Made by a program: the position numbers and the translations under genes
Shown here: piece by piece, positions 1 through 14,958 of the stretch
Layout of the letters: every line of letters starts with the position of its first letter
Numbering within the stretch: the first letter of the stretch is position 1
DNA from: Phymorhynchus buccinoides
Taxonomy: Eukaryota > Mollusca > Gastropoda > Neogastropoda > Raphitomidae
Direction: 5' to 3'
NCBI GenBank assembly: GCA_017654935.2
Contig: CM065690.1
Coordinates: 34,460,837 to 34,524,836, forward strand
DNA length: 64,000 bases
The notes under the pieces: generated by a model
What the model was told of the DNA's origin: nothing
Database searches by the model: none
Seen by the model: only the letters and a program-made list of their open reading frames with translations

Positions 1-153
1 TATCGGGGGCTTCGATATTAAAATGATTTTTGAACCTCGGCGAAGTGTCAGGGCTTGCTCCACCTTCGCCACGGGTTGGCCTGGTATTGCAGTACCTCCA
101 GGATCGACCCACTCTCCCCAAGGGGAGAAAATCCAATGTAACATTCTTTCCTC
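1..153. other. Unclassified left edge
   Basis: No gene is visible. Short frames here have no recognisable motif. The stretch runs into a copy of a dispersed repeat that starts near 154. Confidence 0.4.
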
Positions 154-327
154 TGTTTTTGTTTGTGGCACAAGCCACAAACCTACACTTTTGTCGGTCT
201 GTCGGTAGGTCCAAAATTGTCGCACTTCAAATCGAGGCTGCACTTCAAATTGAGGCTGCTCTTTAAAATGATGTTTCGTTTTCAATTGTCGCACGCCACA
301 AACGATTGCGAATCCGCGCTTGTTTTA
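154..327 (+). mobile_element. Dispersed repeat family R1, short copy
   Basis: One of four copies in the window (others near 16679-17236, 41275-41700 and 46947-47008). The left end carries the near-palindrome GTTTGTGGC-acaa-GCCACAAAC, followed by GTCGGT repeats and the phrase AAATTGTCGCACTTCAAAT. The right end is a CCACAAACGATTGCG motif followed by CGCGCTTGT. No coding capacity is seen. The conserved ends and variable internal length suggest a non-autonomous transposable element. This copy is shorter than the one at 41275. Confidence 0.65.
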
Positions 328-1667
328 AAGTAAGTGAGAAAAGGCTAACTGTTGAAAGTGGTTCTAGGCTGATATAAAAAATTATCATATACTTCACTGT
401 CAGTATATAGCTATAACGAAGTTCTTAATATGTCCAAAATACCTTATTTCCTTCCCTCTCCAGTTACATACTCAATGAAAATGACTAATAACAATGCCTG
501 CTATCAATTTGTTACACAGCTATGCTTTTTAGTCACTCCATCAGCAAGCAAACCCATTTGATAATGTAAGTGCAAATCACAGAAAAGAGGAGGGAGGTGT
601 GTGTTCAACAACCCATGACCTGATTCCCTTATTGCGATTAATCTCAAAAGAAGATGCTCGTGGTTTGGTAAGATCAACCTAGTCGTGAGACACAGAATTG
701 AACACTTGTATTCAAACATTTGGCCAAGAAATGCACTGGCCTCGCCTGTCCTTTGTGGGTTGTTGGATGGTTACTGCTGGTTTCTGGGTGGGGTGTCTTT
801 TGCCGGCGGATTCTGTGTTCGTGATAAACGGGCTGGTACCCCCATAGGGACATTTCGCAAGGACTCCTCTGCATTGTATCTGATGGTCACCAAGCCGGGA
901 GAGCCCCAGTATGCTTAATGGAATGTCCCGTGTGTACCATCAGCACCTTCGGGTGTTTCTTTTTAATTATGTTTCACTAAAAGTAGCAGGACTTATTTAT
1001 TAAATGTCCTAAGCACTGAAGGGTTTAAGCAGTTTGGATTTTGCAACCGAGATGTGGTTCCTAATGGCTGCACATCTCTTTTCAATCTCTAAACTTAACA
1101 ATCTTTAACAATCTTCTGTTGATCATTTCCAAGAAAAATAAAATTGATCAATTTATTTGCTTCAGATCGCCTTTAAGGCTGTCAGCCCAATCGACATAGG
1201 CTAGAACACCAAAGCTACATCAAAATGTTGTTATGCTCTTCATAATTATGCGGGGTTTTTATATGACAAACTCCTAGCATAACATCGTCTCTTCCAAATC
1301 CTCCAAAGTTGGACATGCAAAAAGGGTAATCAAAAACGGTCACACACATAGTATTCTCATTCCTAGCTGGTCACAACATTTCGTTGGGATGATCCCTGAA
1401 CGTTTACCAGGGATGTACAACGACAACAACCCCATTCCGCTTCAGTAAAGACAAACACATGGTTTATGCGATGGGGTAAAAACAATACAGGACTATAATC
1501 AGCCACATACTTTTATTTTATTAAATAAAAAGCACATAAACACTCTCTCACACAACATACATCAAAAAGAAAAAAAAGTACACCCTCCCACATCACAACC
1601 TCGTTCAAGACGTCAACGTTTACGAGTACATCCACCCCCATCCCCACATCACACCACACAATCTATC

Positions 1668-1668
<1 letters not shown>
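328..1668. repeat. Segmental duplication, copy 1, left part
   Basis: Closely matches 4605-5966 over its whole length, starting at AAGTAAGTGAGAAAAGGCTA and running through the block TTTCTGGGTGGGGTGTCTTT to the first (CT)n tract. The two copies differ by scattered substitutions and small indels. Short open frames in both copies are conserved only as far as the DNA is, and show no known domain, so no gene is called. Confidence 0.8.
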
Positions 1669-2640
<972 letters not shown>

Positions 2641-3359
2641 TGCCTGAGTACATCCTATAATAATCTGGCAGGGCCAGAATAGATCTAGGTGTTCAGTAAG
2701 CCAAGAAAAGGGGCCAGAATTGTCAGCTGGCTGACTGTGGGCAAGAAGCCTAGAAGAGCGTGCATTATCAGTTTTCCAGTTCAATCCGTTGAAGTCATGG
2801 CCTACTCTATCAATGCACCCATTCTACATTATACACAAGCACAATCGTAATACACTTACTCACATCTATAATCGATTGGAATCAAAACTGCATCACATAA
2901 TGAATTCATTAGGAAAAATGATGATATGCACTTTGCTCTGAACGCACAGCGCCATTGTGGATTACCGCTGTCTTACTTTCGTTCTTACATTCGAACAATG
3001 ATTGGTTAAAATAAAAACGATGTGTAATAAAATAATAGTAACATGTTGCATTTTTAGAAAGTTAAACGTACAAGAAGCAGAATGTTTGGTAATTGAAGAT
3101 ATGCGGGCACTGTTTATTTTTTACAACTAGATTTGTTGAAGAAGCATTAACTGCGGGCCTCTCTTTCGTTGCAGGAGCTGCGTTTTCGTCTGCATTTATA
3201 CCATATTTAAAAATACTATATAAACAATGAAAGACTGAAAAATGTTGATGTCCCTACGTCAGGAAGTGTTAAGTAAACTCTTCTGAGTCTGATCATACTA
3301 TTCTTTAACCTGTACGTAGTGTTTGAACGATTCACCCGTTTTCGTGACTTCTCATCTCG
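2641..3359. repeat. Segmental duplication, copy 1, right part
   Basis: Matches 8456-9190 from CTGAGTACATCCTATAATAA to TTTTCGTGACTTCTCATCTC. There is no convincing gene. Together with 328-1668 it forms one duplicated block, interrupted in each copy by different microsatellite or mobile DNA. Confidence 0.8.
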
Positions 3360-3366
3360 GACTAAT

Positions 3367-3500
3367 AGTGTCAACATTGAAAAGAGGAAAACAAAGTCTA
3401 TTTCCATTTTTGTTTTTTTGCTTTTTAATGTTGCTTGTATTTGTTATACGGCGATTTATAGAAAGACAATTCATATTAATATATTTGCTATATTTACATT
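3367..3500. repeat. Repeat running into the assembly gap
   Basis: This stretch is present in inverted orientation at about 17335-17475, for example as the phrase CAATTCATATTAATATATTT. The forward copy is cut by the gap. The inverted copy continues to sequence that may partly predict what the gap holds. Confidence 0.65.
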
Positions 3501-4000
3501 NNNNNNNNNNNNNNNNNNNNNNNNNNNNNNNNNNNNNNNNNNNNNNNNNNNNNNNNNNNNNNNNNNNNNNNNNNNNNNNNNNNNNNNNNNNNNNNNNNNN
3601 NNNNNNNNNNNNNNNNNNNNNNNNNNNNNNNNNNNNNNNNNNNNNNNNNNNNNNNNNNNNNNNNNNNNNNNNNNNNNNNNNNNNNNNNNNNNNNNNNNNN
3701 NNNNNNNNNNNNNNNNNNNNNNNNNNNNNNNNNNNNNNNNNNNNNNNNNNNNNNNNNNNNNNNNNNNNNNNNNNNNNNNNNNNNNNNNNNNNNNNNNNNN
3801 NNNNNNNNNNNNNNNNNNNNNNNNNNNNNNNNNNNNNNNNNNNNNNNNNNNNNNNNNNNNNNNNNNNNNNNNNNNNNNNNNNNNNNNNNNNNNNNNNNNN
3901 NNNNNNNNNNNNNNNNNNNNNNNNNNNNNNNNNNNNNNNNNNNNNNNNNNNNNNNNNNNNNNNNNNNNNNNNNNNNNNNNNNNNNNNNNNNNNNNNNNNN
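3501..4000. other. Assembly gap (500 N)
   Basis: Exactly 500 N, so the size is probably a placeholder. It is bounded on the right by a tandem repeat, which is a plausible cause of the gap. Open frames drawn through it are meaningless. Confidence 0.99.
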
Positions 4001-4580
4001 GGACATTTTCATCAGCTCTAACCTTTCATGTACCAGTGCCAAGGGCATTTTTCGCCAGAACATTTATAATGAAAAACAAAATTCTAGTGGTATGGCATTT
4101 TCGCGAAATAAGCATGAAATTTGGCATGATAGTTTCTTATGGTGTGTTTATCAATTCCTGACGTAGGGACATTTTCAATTCAGCCTTTAACCCCTTCAGT
4201 GCCAAGGGCATTTTGATCACGGATGGTTATAATTTAAAAAAATCTAGTGTTGGGAATTTTCATGAAATAATCATGAAATTTGATATGATAGTTTCTTATG
4301 GTGTGTTTATCAATTTCTGATGTAGGGACATTTGCAGTTCAGCCTTTAACCCCTTCAGGGCATTTTGATGGCGGACAAAATTAGATTTTTTTTTAAAACA
4401 CCCAGTGTTTAGCATTTTCATGAACAAGCATGCAATTTGGCATGATGTTTTCTCAAGGTGTGTTTGTCAATTTCTGATGTAGGGACATTTTCATCATCAT
4501 TCTTTAATCCCTTCAGTGCCAAAGGCATTTTGATCATGGACAGTTATAATTAAACGAAATTCTAGCAAAGGAATAATGGG
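4001..4580. repeat. Tandem repeat, about 160 bp unit
   Basis: About 3.5 diverged copies of a unit containing GACATTTTCA, AACCCCTTCAGTGCCAAGGG, a GAAATTTGGCATGATAGTTT phrase and TATGGTGTGTTTATCAATT. Unit starts are near 4001, 4168, 4327 and 4483. The array probably extends into the gap. Confidence 0.8.
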
Positions 4581-4604
4581 GAAAACTAAGCATAACCGTT
4601 TTTT

Positions 4605-5963
4605 TAAGTAAGTGGGAAAAGGCTAACTGTTGAAAGTGTTTCTAGGCTGATATATCATATACTTCACTGTCAGTATATAGCTATAACGAAGTTCTTAATC
4701 TGCCAAATATACCTTATTTCCTTCCCTCTCCAGTTACATACTCAATGAAAATGACTAATAACAATGCCTGCTATCAATTTGTTACACAGCCAAGCTTTTT
4801 AGTCACTCCATCAGCAAGCAAACCCATTTGATAATATAAGTGCAAATCACAGAAAAGAGGAGGGAGGTGTGTGTTCAACAACCCATGACCTGATTCCATT
4901 ATTGCACTCAAAAGAAGATGCTCGTGGTTTGGTAAGATCAACCTAGTCGTGTGACACAGAATTGAACACTTGTATTCAAACATTTGGCCAATAAATGCAC
5001 TGGCCTCGCCTGTCCTTGGTGGGTTGTTGGATGGTTACTGCTGGTTTCTGGGTGGGGTGTCTTTTGCCGGCGGGTTCTGTAGTCGTGATAAACGGGCTGG
5101 TACCCCCATAGGGACATTTCGCAAGGACTCCTCTGCATTGTATCTGGTGGTCACCAAGCCGGGAGAGCCCCCGTATACTTAATGGAATGTCCTTTGTGTA
5201 CCATCAGCACCTTCGGCTGTTTCTTTTTCATTATTTTTCACTACAAGTAGCAGGACTTGTTAATTAAATGTCCTAAGCACTGAAGGGTGTAAGCAGTTTG
5301 GATTTTGTAACCGAGATGTAGTTCCTAATGGCTGCATATCTCTTTTCAATCTCTAAACTTAACAATCTTTAACAATCTTCTGTTGATCATTTCCAAGAAA
5401 AATAAAATCGATCAATCAATGCTTCATTTTATTTGCTTCAGATCGCCTTTAAGGCTGTGTCAGCCCAATCGACATAGGCTAGAACACCAAAGCTACATCA
5501 AAATGTTGTTATGTTCTGCATAATTATGCGTGGGATTGTCTTTAGCCATGACAAACTCCTAGCATAACATCGTCAGTCTTCCAAATCCTCCGAAGTTGGA
5601 GTGTGGCTGCAAACGTGTCGGGGTAATCAAAAGCGGTCACACACATAGTATTCTTATTCCTAGCTGGTGCATTTGCATTTGTTGGGATGATCCCTGAAAT
5701 CTTTTAGCCAGGGTATGACTACGACACAACAATCTTTTGCTTCAGTAAAGAAAAAAATTGGTTTATGCGATGGGGTAAAAACAATACAGGACTATAATCA
5801 ACCACATAATTTTATTTTATTAAATAAAAAGCACATAAAGACAGCACTCACACAACATACGTAAAAAAATAAAAAAAGTACACCCTCCCACATCACAACC
5901 TCATTCAAGACGTCAACGTTTACGAGTACATCCACCCCCACCCCCACCCCCACATCACACCAC

Positions 5964-5966
<3 letters not shown>
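4605..5966. repeat. Segmental duplication, copy 2, left part
   Basis: Second copy of 328-1668. It ends at a (CT)n tract (5967-6031) into which a LINE is joined. No gene is supported. Confidence 0.8.
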
Positions 5967-6030
<64 letters not shown>

Positions 6031-6033
<3 letters not shown>

Positions 6034-7923
6034 AAATTGGGTAAAGCAGGTGGCATAGATGGCATAATCGCTGAAATGTTAATAAATGGGGGAATAGTAG
6101 TTCTACAGTTTCTTACTAAACTATTCAATAAAAATTTTGATGAAGGCATATATCCCAAAGACTGGTCTAAGGCTATTATAATCCCTGTTCATAAAAAGGG
6201 AAATCCTGAAAAAGCTGACAATTATAGGGGAATTTCTTTGTTAAATATTTCGTCCAAATGCTACACTGCTATTCTTAACGCAAGGCTGTATTTGTGGCTT
6301 GAAAATAATCAGAATATTTCAGAAAATCAGGCAGGATTCAGAAAAGGTTATTCTACTGTAGACCAAATGTTCAATCTACATGCAATTGTTCAAAAATGTA
6401 TGAGTAAAAAGGGTAAAAAACTGTACGTAGCTTTTGTGGATTTTCGAAAAGCTTTTGATTCGATCAGACATGATAAATTACTAGAATGTATTCGAAATAA
6501 TGGGGTAAAAGGTAAATTTCTTGCATCCCTAACAGCTATGTATGAATCTTTATTTTCATGTGTTCGTGCAAATTTTTATTTATCTGAATTTTTTGAATGC
6601 CCAATAGGTGTAAGACAGGGATGTGTTTTAAGCCCTACATTATTTTCGATGTTTATAAACCAGCTTGCAGACCATATGAGTGAAAATGGTTTACATGGGT
6701 TTCAAATAGTGCCAGACATTATGGAACTGTTTATTTTGCTTTTCGCAGATGATATTGTTTTAATTTCTACTACTCCAAGGGGACTACAGCATCAATTAAA
6801 TATCTTAAAATCCTGCTGTGATGACTTACACTTATTTGTTAATACTGAAAAGACTAAAGTTATGGTACATGTATTTAGAAAAGGTGGATTTCTCGCAAAA
6901 TATGAACGGTGGTTTTATGATGGTAACCAATTAGAGGTAGTTAACAAGTATTGTTATTTAGGATTCTGCTTTACTACAAAAATTAGCGCTAAATTAGGAA
7001 CGGAACATTTTGTTATTAAGGGAAAAAGAGCTGTTGTTGAATTGAACCGAGCATATCAAATGTATAAAGAAATGAATGTTAACACTTTCTTTAAAATATT
7101 TGACATGAAAATACAACCTATTTTGCTGTATTCTTCTGAGATTTGGGGTCTCCGAAGACTAGAACATATAGAGAAAGTCCATCTCATGGCTTGCAAGAGA
7201 TTCTTAGGTGTGCCACAAAGAACTCCAAATAAAATGGCATATGGTGACCTTGGAAGATACCCCCTTTATATCAACTCTATGGTTAATTCTGTCAGATACT
7301 GGTTCAAACTCTTACATTTAACCCCTAACAGATTACCATATAATGCTTATCTTATGTTGCTCCGATATGGATAAGTCTGGAAAGACTTGTTGGGCTTCTC
7401 AAATACGTAACATTTTGTGTGAAATTGTGTGAATGGTTTCAATATTGTATGGCTTCAGCAAGGTGTTGGCGATATAAAAGCTTTTTTGTATATATTCAAA
7501 CAAAGACTAGTAGACATGTTTATTCAGGAATGGTCTGGATCTCTTAGAGATAGTGATAGATGTAGTAACTATAGATCTTTCAAAACTATATTTCACAAGG
7601 AAGAATATATCACTTGTATGGATTATTGTTTTAGACTTGCCATTTCACAAACAAGGTTCAATGTCTTGCCTCTCAATAATAATGTACACAGATATAGTGA
7701 TAACAATATGGATAAGATGTGTCCCCTTCTGTATGAGAAAAAATGAAAACGAGGAACATTTTATTTTTGAATGCTTTATGTACAATGATTTAAGGTTGAC
7801 ATTTCTGAAAGATTGTATTACCTTACCATTGTCTACACTACTGAAAGCAAGCAACAGTACTCACAGACATGGTTTATCCAGATACATTTTCCATGCTATA
7901 AACAGAAGAAAATTAATAATGTG
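6031..7923 (+). pseudogene. LINE reverse transcriptase, truncated and frameshifted
   Basis: The first frame (6031-7374) carries the reverse-transcriptase blocks in order: GKAGGIDGI, ADNYRGISLLN, the catalytic block FVDFRKAFDS, GVRQGCVLSPTLFS and the FADDIVLIS box with two catalytic aspartates. The frame then breaks near 7365. The C-terminal part continues in other frames (about 7365-7430, 7432-7743, then 7730-7923), with a zinc-knuckle-like CPFC...EEHFIFEC motif. At least three frame changes are needed, so the copy is dead. There is no endonuclease domain. The clade is uncertain (I/Jockey-like or a relative). Confidence 0.88.
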
Positions 7924-8405
7924 ATTGGCTAGCTAATACAGATTCATTGTTATCCAAATTATACTATGCATAATGTCATCTATGCGTATGCGTACATTGC
8001 CATTAATACTGATTTATGCGATATTGTGTTGTTGTTTGTTAAAATTTTAAAAAAAAACCATAACTGTGAACACGTGACCATTGATAGTAATCTATTATGT
8101 GAGTCACCTGAGATATTTTAGTTTACAGCATAATAGCCAATTCATGCGAAATTATACTGTGACAGGAAATAGTTGTTCTTGTTCTAGAACTAATTACTTG
8201 AAGCAATATTTGGTTGATAATCATTTCGCTATGAACGGTATTTATTATTGCATAGCATGATGTCCAATATTAATAGCCACATTATCACCATTGTTTATGC
8301 ACCCTTTACATGTCCTCCCCTTCACCCGTTCGTCGTCGTTCCCCATTTGTACTGTGGCCCAAGGCCGAAGCGCAATTAAAAACCTTTCAGTGTTCACTGT
8401 TGTCA
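6031..8405 (+). mobile_element. 5'-truncated non-LTR retrotransposon (LINE), element 1
   Basis: The reverse-transcriptase frame begins directly after a (CT)n tract, so the 5' part of the element is missing. A 3' untranslated region follows the coding remnant to about 8405, ending near GGCCGAAGCGCAATTAAAAA. The element sits between the two halves of duplication copy 2 and is absent from copy 1, so it inserted after the duplication or was lost from copy 1. It is the same family as the element at 39537. The 3' boundary is approximate. Confidence 0.85.
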
Positions 8406-8415
8406 GATGTTCAGT

Positions 8416-8417
<2 letters not shown>

Positions 8418-8455
<38 letters not shown>
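8418..8455. repeat. (CT)n microsatellite
   Basis: Pure CT run on the 3' side of LINE element 1. With the CT run at 5967-6031 it suggests that the LINE landed inside one CT array. Confidence 0.9.
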
Positions 8456-8460
<5 letters not shown>

Positions 8461-9190
8461 GAGTACATCCTATAATAATCTGGCAGGGCCAGAATAGATC
8501 TAGGTGTTCAGTAAGCCAAGAAAAGGGGACAGAATTGTCAAGAAGCCTAGAAGAGCGTGCATTATCAGATAATGATTATCTAGATCTAAACCTTTTTTTT
8601 CCAGTTCAATCTGTTGAAGTCATGGCCTACTCATGTAATCAATGCACCCATTCTACATTATACACAAGCACAATCGTAATACACTTACTCACATCTATAA
8701 TCGATTGGAATCAAAACTGCGTCACATAATGAATTCATTCGGAAAAGTGATGATACGCACTTTGCTCTGAACGCGAAGCGCCATTGTGGATTACCGCTGT
8801 CTTACTTTCGTTCTTACATTCGAACAATGATTGGTTAAAATAAAAACGATGTGTAATAAAATAATAGTAAAATGTTGCATTTTACAAAGTTAAAAGTACA
8901 AGAAGCAGAATGTGTGGTAAATGAAGATATGCGTGCACTAAGTTTATTTTTTACAACTAAATTTGTTGAAGAAGCATTAACTGCGGGCCTCTCTTTCGTT
9001 GCCGGAGCTGCGTTTTCGTCTGCATTTATACCATATTTTAAAATACTAAATAAACAATGAAAGACTGAAAAATTGTTGATGTCCCTACGTCAGGAAGTGT
9101 TAAGTAAACTCTTCTGAGTCTGATCATACTATTCTTTAACCTGTACGTAGTGTTTGAACGATTCACCCGTTTTCGTGACTTCTCATCTCG
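8456..9190. repeat. Segmental duplication, copy 2, right part
   Basis: Second copy of 2641-3359 with small indels. The homology stops near the TTCTCATCTCG phrase, where 9190 and 3359 diverge. Confidence 0.8.
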
Positions 9191-9219
9191 CAATGTGCAA
9201 ATAAAACATTCAGTGTTCA

Positions 9220-9265
<46 letters not shown>

Positions 9266-9682
9266 TTTCGCTTGCTGGCTTGCTCAAATTTTGTTTTTTC
9301 TTTTTCTTTTCTTTTTTTGGGGGGGCGGCTGGAAGACATGTTTGCCCCCCCCCCCCCCCCTTCCCCCCTCCCCCCTTCTCTGTCTGTTCCTACGCCACTG
9401 GGGAGGTAAGAATAGATGTGGGACAGCATGTCTTCATATCTCATCGGTGCTTTGGTGCTCAATTGTTGCATTGATGGTCCATTGTTTAGTGCTCAGCGCT
9501 GCGACGCAATGCAGTCTGTTACCTTCTGCATTGCACAGCAACACATGGCACCCGCACCTCAATTCAAATTATATCATGCAAACATCCCCCGCGGGGACAC
9601 CGGGGGATCTTTCAGTACAAATTGTTCTCCAACCTATTTTCATAAAGAAGCAAAATTAATGTAAAATGGTGTCTCCTTTGCA
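9191..9682. other. Intergenic: CT tract, poly-C, unassigned sequence
   Basis: Contains (CT)n at about 9221-9263 and a C-rich run near 9344-9375. A GGGGACACCGGGGGATCTTT phrase near 9593 recurs in diverged form at 58170-58190 and near 23090. No gene is seen. Confidence 0.6.
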
Positions 9683-10102
9683 AACCAATAGACGATCTTC
9701 GGAAAAAAATAGGGGAGAGCACTTGGTGAAAATTAGAGTTGATTACCTCGACTTACTCAGTAAAAACTATAGCAACCAAAGCGGCATGGCGTCGAAGCGT
9801 GAAACCGCAGGATGCCAGTCAGCGACTTGCAAACATTGTTTTTTTTAAGAAAAATAAGGGGTGGCCAGTTGCTACAAAGTGATAGAACTTGCAAACTGTG
9901 ACGTAAAAATATAAATGACATAAAATTTAGAATGACGCACTGCGTTCTACATGCTGTGTGTCTCCTCAAACACACGAAGCGAGGGCTGGGTATTTACCTG
10001 ATGGTAGAGTAAACTTCCCCTGTTTGACCGATTGAATTAGGCGAGATCACACCCACACACCATGAAATTACTCCCCTTAATTATTTCCGAACAATTCCTA
10101 TC
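9683..10102. repeat. Dispersed repeat family R2, copy 1
   Basis: About 420 bp matching 63027-63455, from AATAGACGAT through GCGACTTGCAAACATT and TGTGACGTAAAAATATAAAT to CCGAACAATTCCTAT. No coding motif is seen. It is probably a non-autonomous interspersed repeat. Confidence 0.75.
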
Positions 10103-10460
10103 GGGATGAAAGTGAAAGGATTTTTTTTAAACATGTTGCCTCAGGGTGCCTGTTTCCAAACAGTGTTGTTCTTGTGTTATATTTTGAATGCGAGAGCTTC
10201 AAAGATGAAAAAAATCAGATCGCATTAGAAAATAAGACAAACAAAAATGTCAAGGGCATTGCAATGAATGAATAAATTCAAACACATGTAATTCACACAC
10301 ACACACACACACACACATACTTACACGCACGCACACAATCGCGCGCACACGCACGCACACATACATACTCGCTCACACAATATATATCCATATATACGCA
10401 CGCACGCTCGTTCACACGTATAATTGTTGTTTAAAAATTAAAACAAAGCAATTTTGAGAG

Positions 10461-10560
<100 letters not shown>

Positions 10561-10806
10561 TCGAACTTGAACTCGAAATGTTTAATGAGGATAACTGAAT
10601 AAGTAACCATACTTCTTTTCATCAGGTCCTCTAAAGAATTAAAAAATACAAAAAATACGGATAAACAAACATGTAGATCAATCAATCAATCATCAATAAT
10701 CAACTACTACGCAACAACAAATTATGTAATGGTTCACACGAAGATTACAGTAAAACATAACAAAACTCCAAGACAAGAGATCGTGTAACATGAAACAACA
10801 ACAACA

Positions 10807-10860
<54 letters not shown>

Positions 10861-11076
10861 ACACACACACACACATCAAAATCTAATGTAACCATGACAT
10901 GACATGCAAAGAAAGCATTAAATGTCAAACGGATAAGAAGAAGAAAAAAATACACATCAACAGCATCCATTATCCTTTAACACTCAAATCCACACCTAAG
11001 CATTACATAGTAACATTCACAATGGAAATTGGAATGCAATGGTGTTAAATTGAGCATTGATTTATATCACTGGATT

Positions 11077-11500
11077 TTAGGGAGAGAACATATCAAAGAG
11101 GAAATTATAAATGTTCAAACAAATACTCATGATAACTTTTTTGGAAAGACGCCAAGGTGCTCTTGTTTTTTTTATGTAATCGGGTATCTCATTCAATAAT
11201 TTTCCAGCAGAGTATAATAGAGATGACATGAATAAATCTGTTCTTGGAAAGGGGAATACATATGAAACTTTTATTGCGAGCATTATTGATTTGAAATTTT
11301 TCACGAAGATATGGAGGTGCAAGGTTATTCATCTTATACATAAAGACTGCTTTATTAAATTTACACCTTGAACTAAAAGGAAGAATATTAACAGTTCTGT
11401 AATCAGTGACTAGTAGAGACGATGTTTTGAGAAGTATACGTTTGATTGCTCGTCTGTATATACTTTATAATGGTTTTAAGCAGTTCTTACTAGCTAAATC
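11077..11500 (-). pseudogene. LINE C-terminal fragment, array unit 1
   Basis: The minus-strand frame resembles the end of a LINE ORF2: a YRRAIKRILLKTSSL block, then FPRTDLFMSSLLYSAGKLL and NEIPDYIKK. Such an ending (LWNxLPDYIK, then a short tail) is typical of CR1/Jockey-like elements. Compared with units 2 and 4 it carries an indel near its start (HLHIFVKNF instead of HLHNYLREKF). The reverse-transcriptase domain is absent. Confidence 0.65.
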
Positions 11501-11666
<166 letters not shown>

Positions 11667-12148
11667 GATAAATCGAAGCAAGAGAAGAGGGAAAAAAGAG
11701 AGAAAAGATGTGTTCAATATTGTCACAAACAAGCTTTTGTCACATGAAGACTAATTATCTGTTTTTTTCTCTCCCGTGTGTAATCAATAGACGTGCGCAA
11801 TTAAGGGCACTAAAAGCCTAAATCAATGATCCCAATCATTACAGGGTACAGCATCTAAAAAGTGATTTTGCATTGATATGTCTATTAGCGTCGGTTAAAT
11901 GCTGCAAACCTTTATATTGACAGATACATCAAAACAAATTAAAAAATGACAATGCACGTGAGTATCTACCTACCTACTCACCACTATCTCACACACACAC
12001 ACGCACGAACACACACATTTACGCATACACGCGCGCGGAACAGGCACGCACGCACACATACATACTCGCTCACACATATATATCCATATATACGCACGCA
12101 CGCTCGTTCACACGTATAATTGTTGTTTAAAAATTAAAACAAAGCAAT

Positions 12149-12258
<110 letters not shown>

Positions 12259-12503
12259 CGAACTTGAACTCGAAATGTTTAATGAGGATAACTGAATAAG
12301 TAACCATACTTCTTTTCATCAGGTCCTCTAAAGAATTAAAAAATACAAAAAATACGGATAAACAAACATGTAGATCAATCAATCAATCATCAATAATCAA
12401 CTACTACGCAACAACAAATTATGTAATGGTTCACACGAAGATTACAGTAAAACATAACAAAACTCCAAGACAAGAGATCGTGTAACATGAAACAACAACA
12501 ACA

Positions 12504-12572
<69 letters not shown>

Positions 12573-12825
12573 CACATCAAATCTAATGTAACCATGACAT
12601 GACATGCAAAGAAAGCATTAAATGTCAAACGGATAAGAAAAAAAAATACACATCAACAGCATCCATTATCCTTTAACACTCAAATCCACACCTAAGCATT
12701 ACATAGTAACATTCACAATGGAAATTGGAATGCAATGGTGTTAAATTGAGCATTGATTTATATCACTGGATTTTAGGGAGAGAACATATCAAAGAGGAAA
12801 TTATAAATGTTCAAACAAATACTCA

Positions 12826-13190
12826 TTATAACTTTTTTGGAAAGACGCCAAGGTGCTCTTGTTTTTTTTTTATGTAATCGGGTATCTCATTCAATAATTT
12901 TCCAGCAGAGTATAATAGAGATGACATGAATAAATCTGTTCTTGGAAAGGGGAATACATATGAAACTTTTATTGCGAGCATTATTGATTTGAATTTTTCA
13001 CGAAGATAATTATGGAGGTGCATCTTATACATAAAGACTGCTTTATTAAATTTACACCTTGAACTAAAAGGAAGAATATTAACAGTTCTGTAATCAGTGA
13101 CTAGTAGAGACGATGTTTTGAGAAGTATACGTTTGATTGCTCGTCTGTATATACTTTATAATGGTTTTAAGCAGTTCTTACTAGCTAAAT
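12826..13190 (-). pseudogene. LINE C-terminal fragment, array unit 2
   Basis: Same minus-strand fragment as in unit 1, here with MYKMHLHNYLREKFKS intact and ending after GVFPKKL. Bounded by (GA)n on the upstream side. Not functional: only the extreme C-terminus of a LINE ORF2 remains. Confidence 0.65.
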
Positions 13191-13191
13191 C

Positions 13192-13368
<177 letters not shown>

Positions 13369-13854
13369 AAATCGAAGCAAGAGAAGAGGGAAAAAAGAGA
13401 GAAAAGATGTGTTCAATATTGTCACAAACAAGCTTTTGTCACATGAAGACTAATTATCTGTTTTTTTCTCTCCCGTGTGTAATCAATAGACGTGCGCAAT
13501 TAAGGGCACTAAAAGCCTAAAACAATGATCCCAATCATTACAGGGTACAGCATCTAAAAAGTGATTTTGCATTGATATGTCTATTAGCGTCGGTTAAATG
13601 CTGCAAACCTTTATATTGACAGATACATCAAAACAAATTAAAAAATGACAATGCACGTGAGTATCTACCTACCTACTCACCACTATCTCACACACACACA
13701 CGCACGAACACACACATTTACGCATACACGCGCGCGGAACAGGCACGCACGCACACATACATACTCGCTCACACATATACATCCATACATACGCACGCAC
13801 GCTCGTTCACACGTATAATTGTTGTTTAAAAATTAAAACAAAGCAATTTTGAGA

Positions 13855-13969
<115 letters not shown>

Positions 13970-14245
13970 TCGAACTTGAACTCGAAATGTTTAATGAGGA
14001 TAACTGAATAAGTAACCATACTTCTTTTCATCAGGTCCTCTAAAGAATTAAAAAATACAAAAAAAATACGGATAAACAAACATGTAGATCAATCAATCAA
14101 TCATCAATAATCAACTACTACGCAACAACAAATTATGTAATGGTTCACACGAACATACATACTCGCTCACACATATATATCCATATATACGCACGCACGC
14201 TCGTTCACACGTATAATTGTTGTTTAAAAATTAAAACAAAGCAAT

Positions 14246-14394
<149 letters not shown>

Positions 14395-14640
14395 TCGAAC
14401 TTGAACTCGAAATGTTTAATGAGGATAACTGAATAAGTAACCATACTTCTTTTCATCAGGTCCTCTAAAGAATTAAAAAATACAAAAAATACGGATAAAC
14501 AAACATGTAGATCAATCAATCAATCATCAATAATCAACTACTACGCAACAACAAATTATGTAATGGTTCACACGAAGATTACAGTAAAACATAACAAAAC
14601 TCCAAGACAAGAGATCGTGTAACATGAAACAACAACAACA

Positions 14641-14731
<91 letters not shown>

Positions 14732-14958
14732 CAAATCTAATGTAACCATGACATGACATGCAAAGAAAGCATTAAATGTCAAACGGATAAGAAGAAGAAA
14801 AAAATACACATCAACAGCATCCATTATCCTTTAACACTCAAATCCACACCTAAGCATTACATAGTAACATTCACAATGGAAATTGGAATGCAATGGTGTT
14901 AAATTGAGCATTGATTTATATCACTGGATTTTAGGGAGAGAACATATCAAAGAGGAAA

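Noticed and set aside
674..918. Paired short frames conserved at 4938-5182
   Set aside because: Conserved only because the DNA is duplicated; stop and frame changes are not avoided, and no domain is seen.
3319..4161. 280-residue open frame
   Set aside because: Passes through 500 N of the assembly gap, so most of it is unknown.
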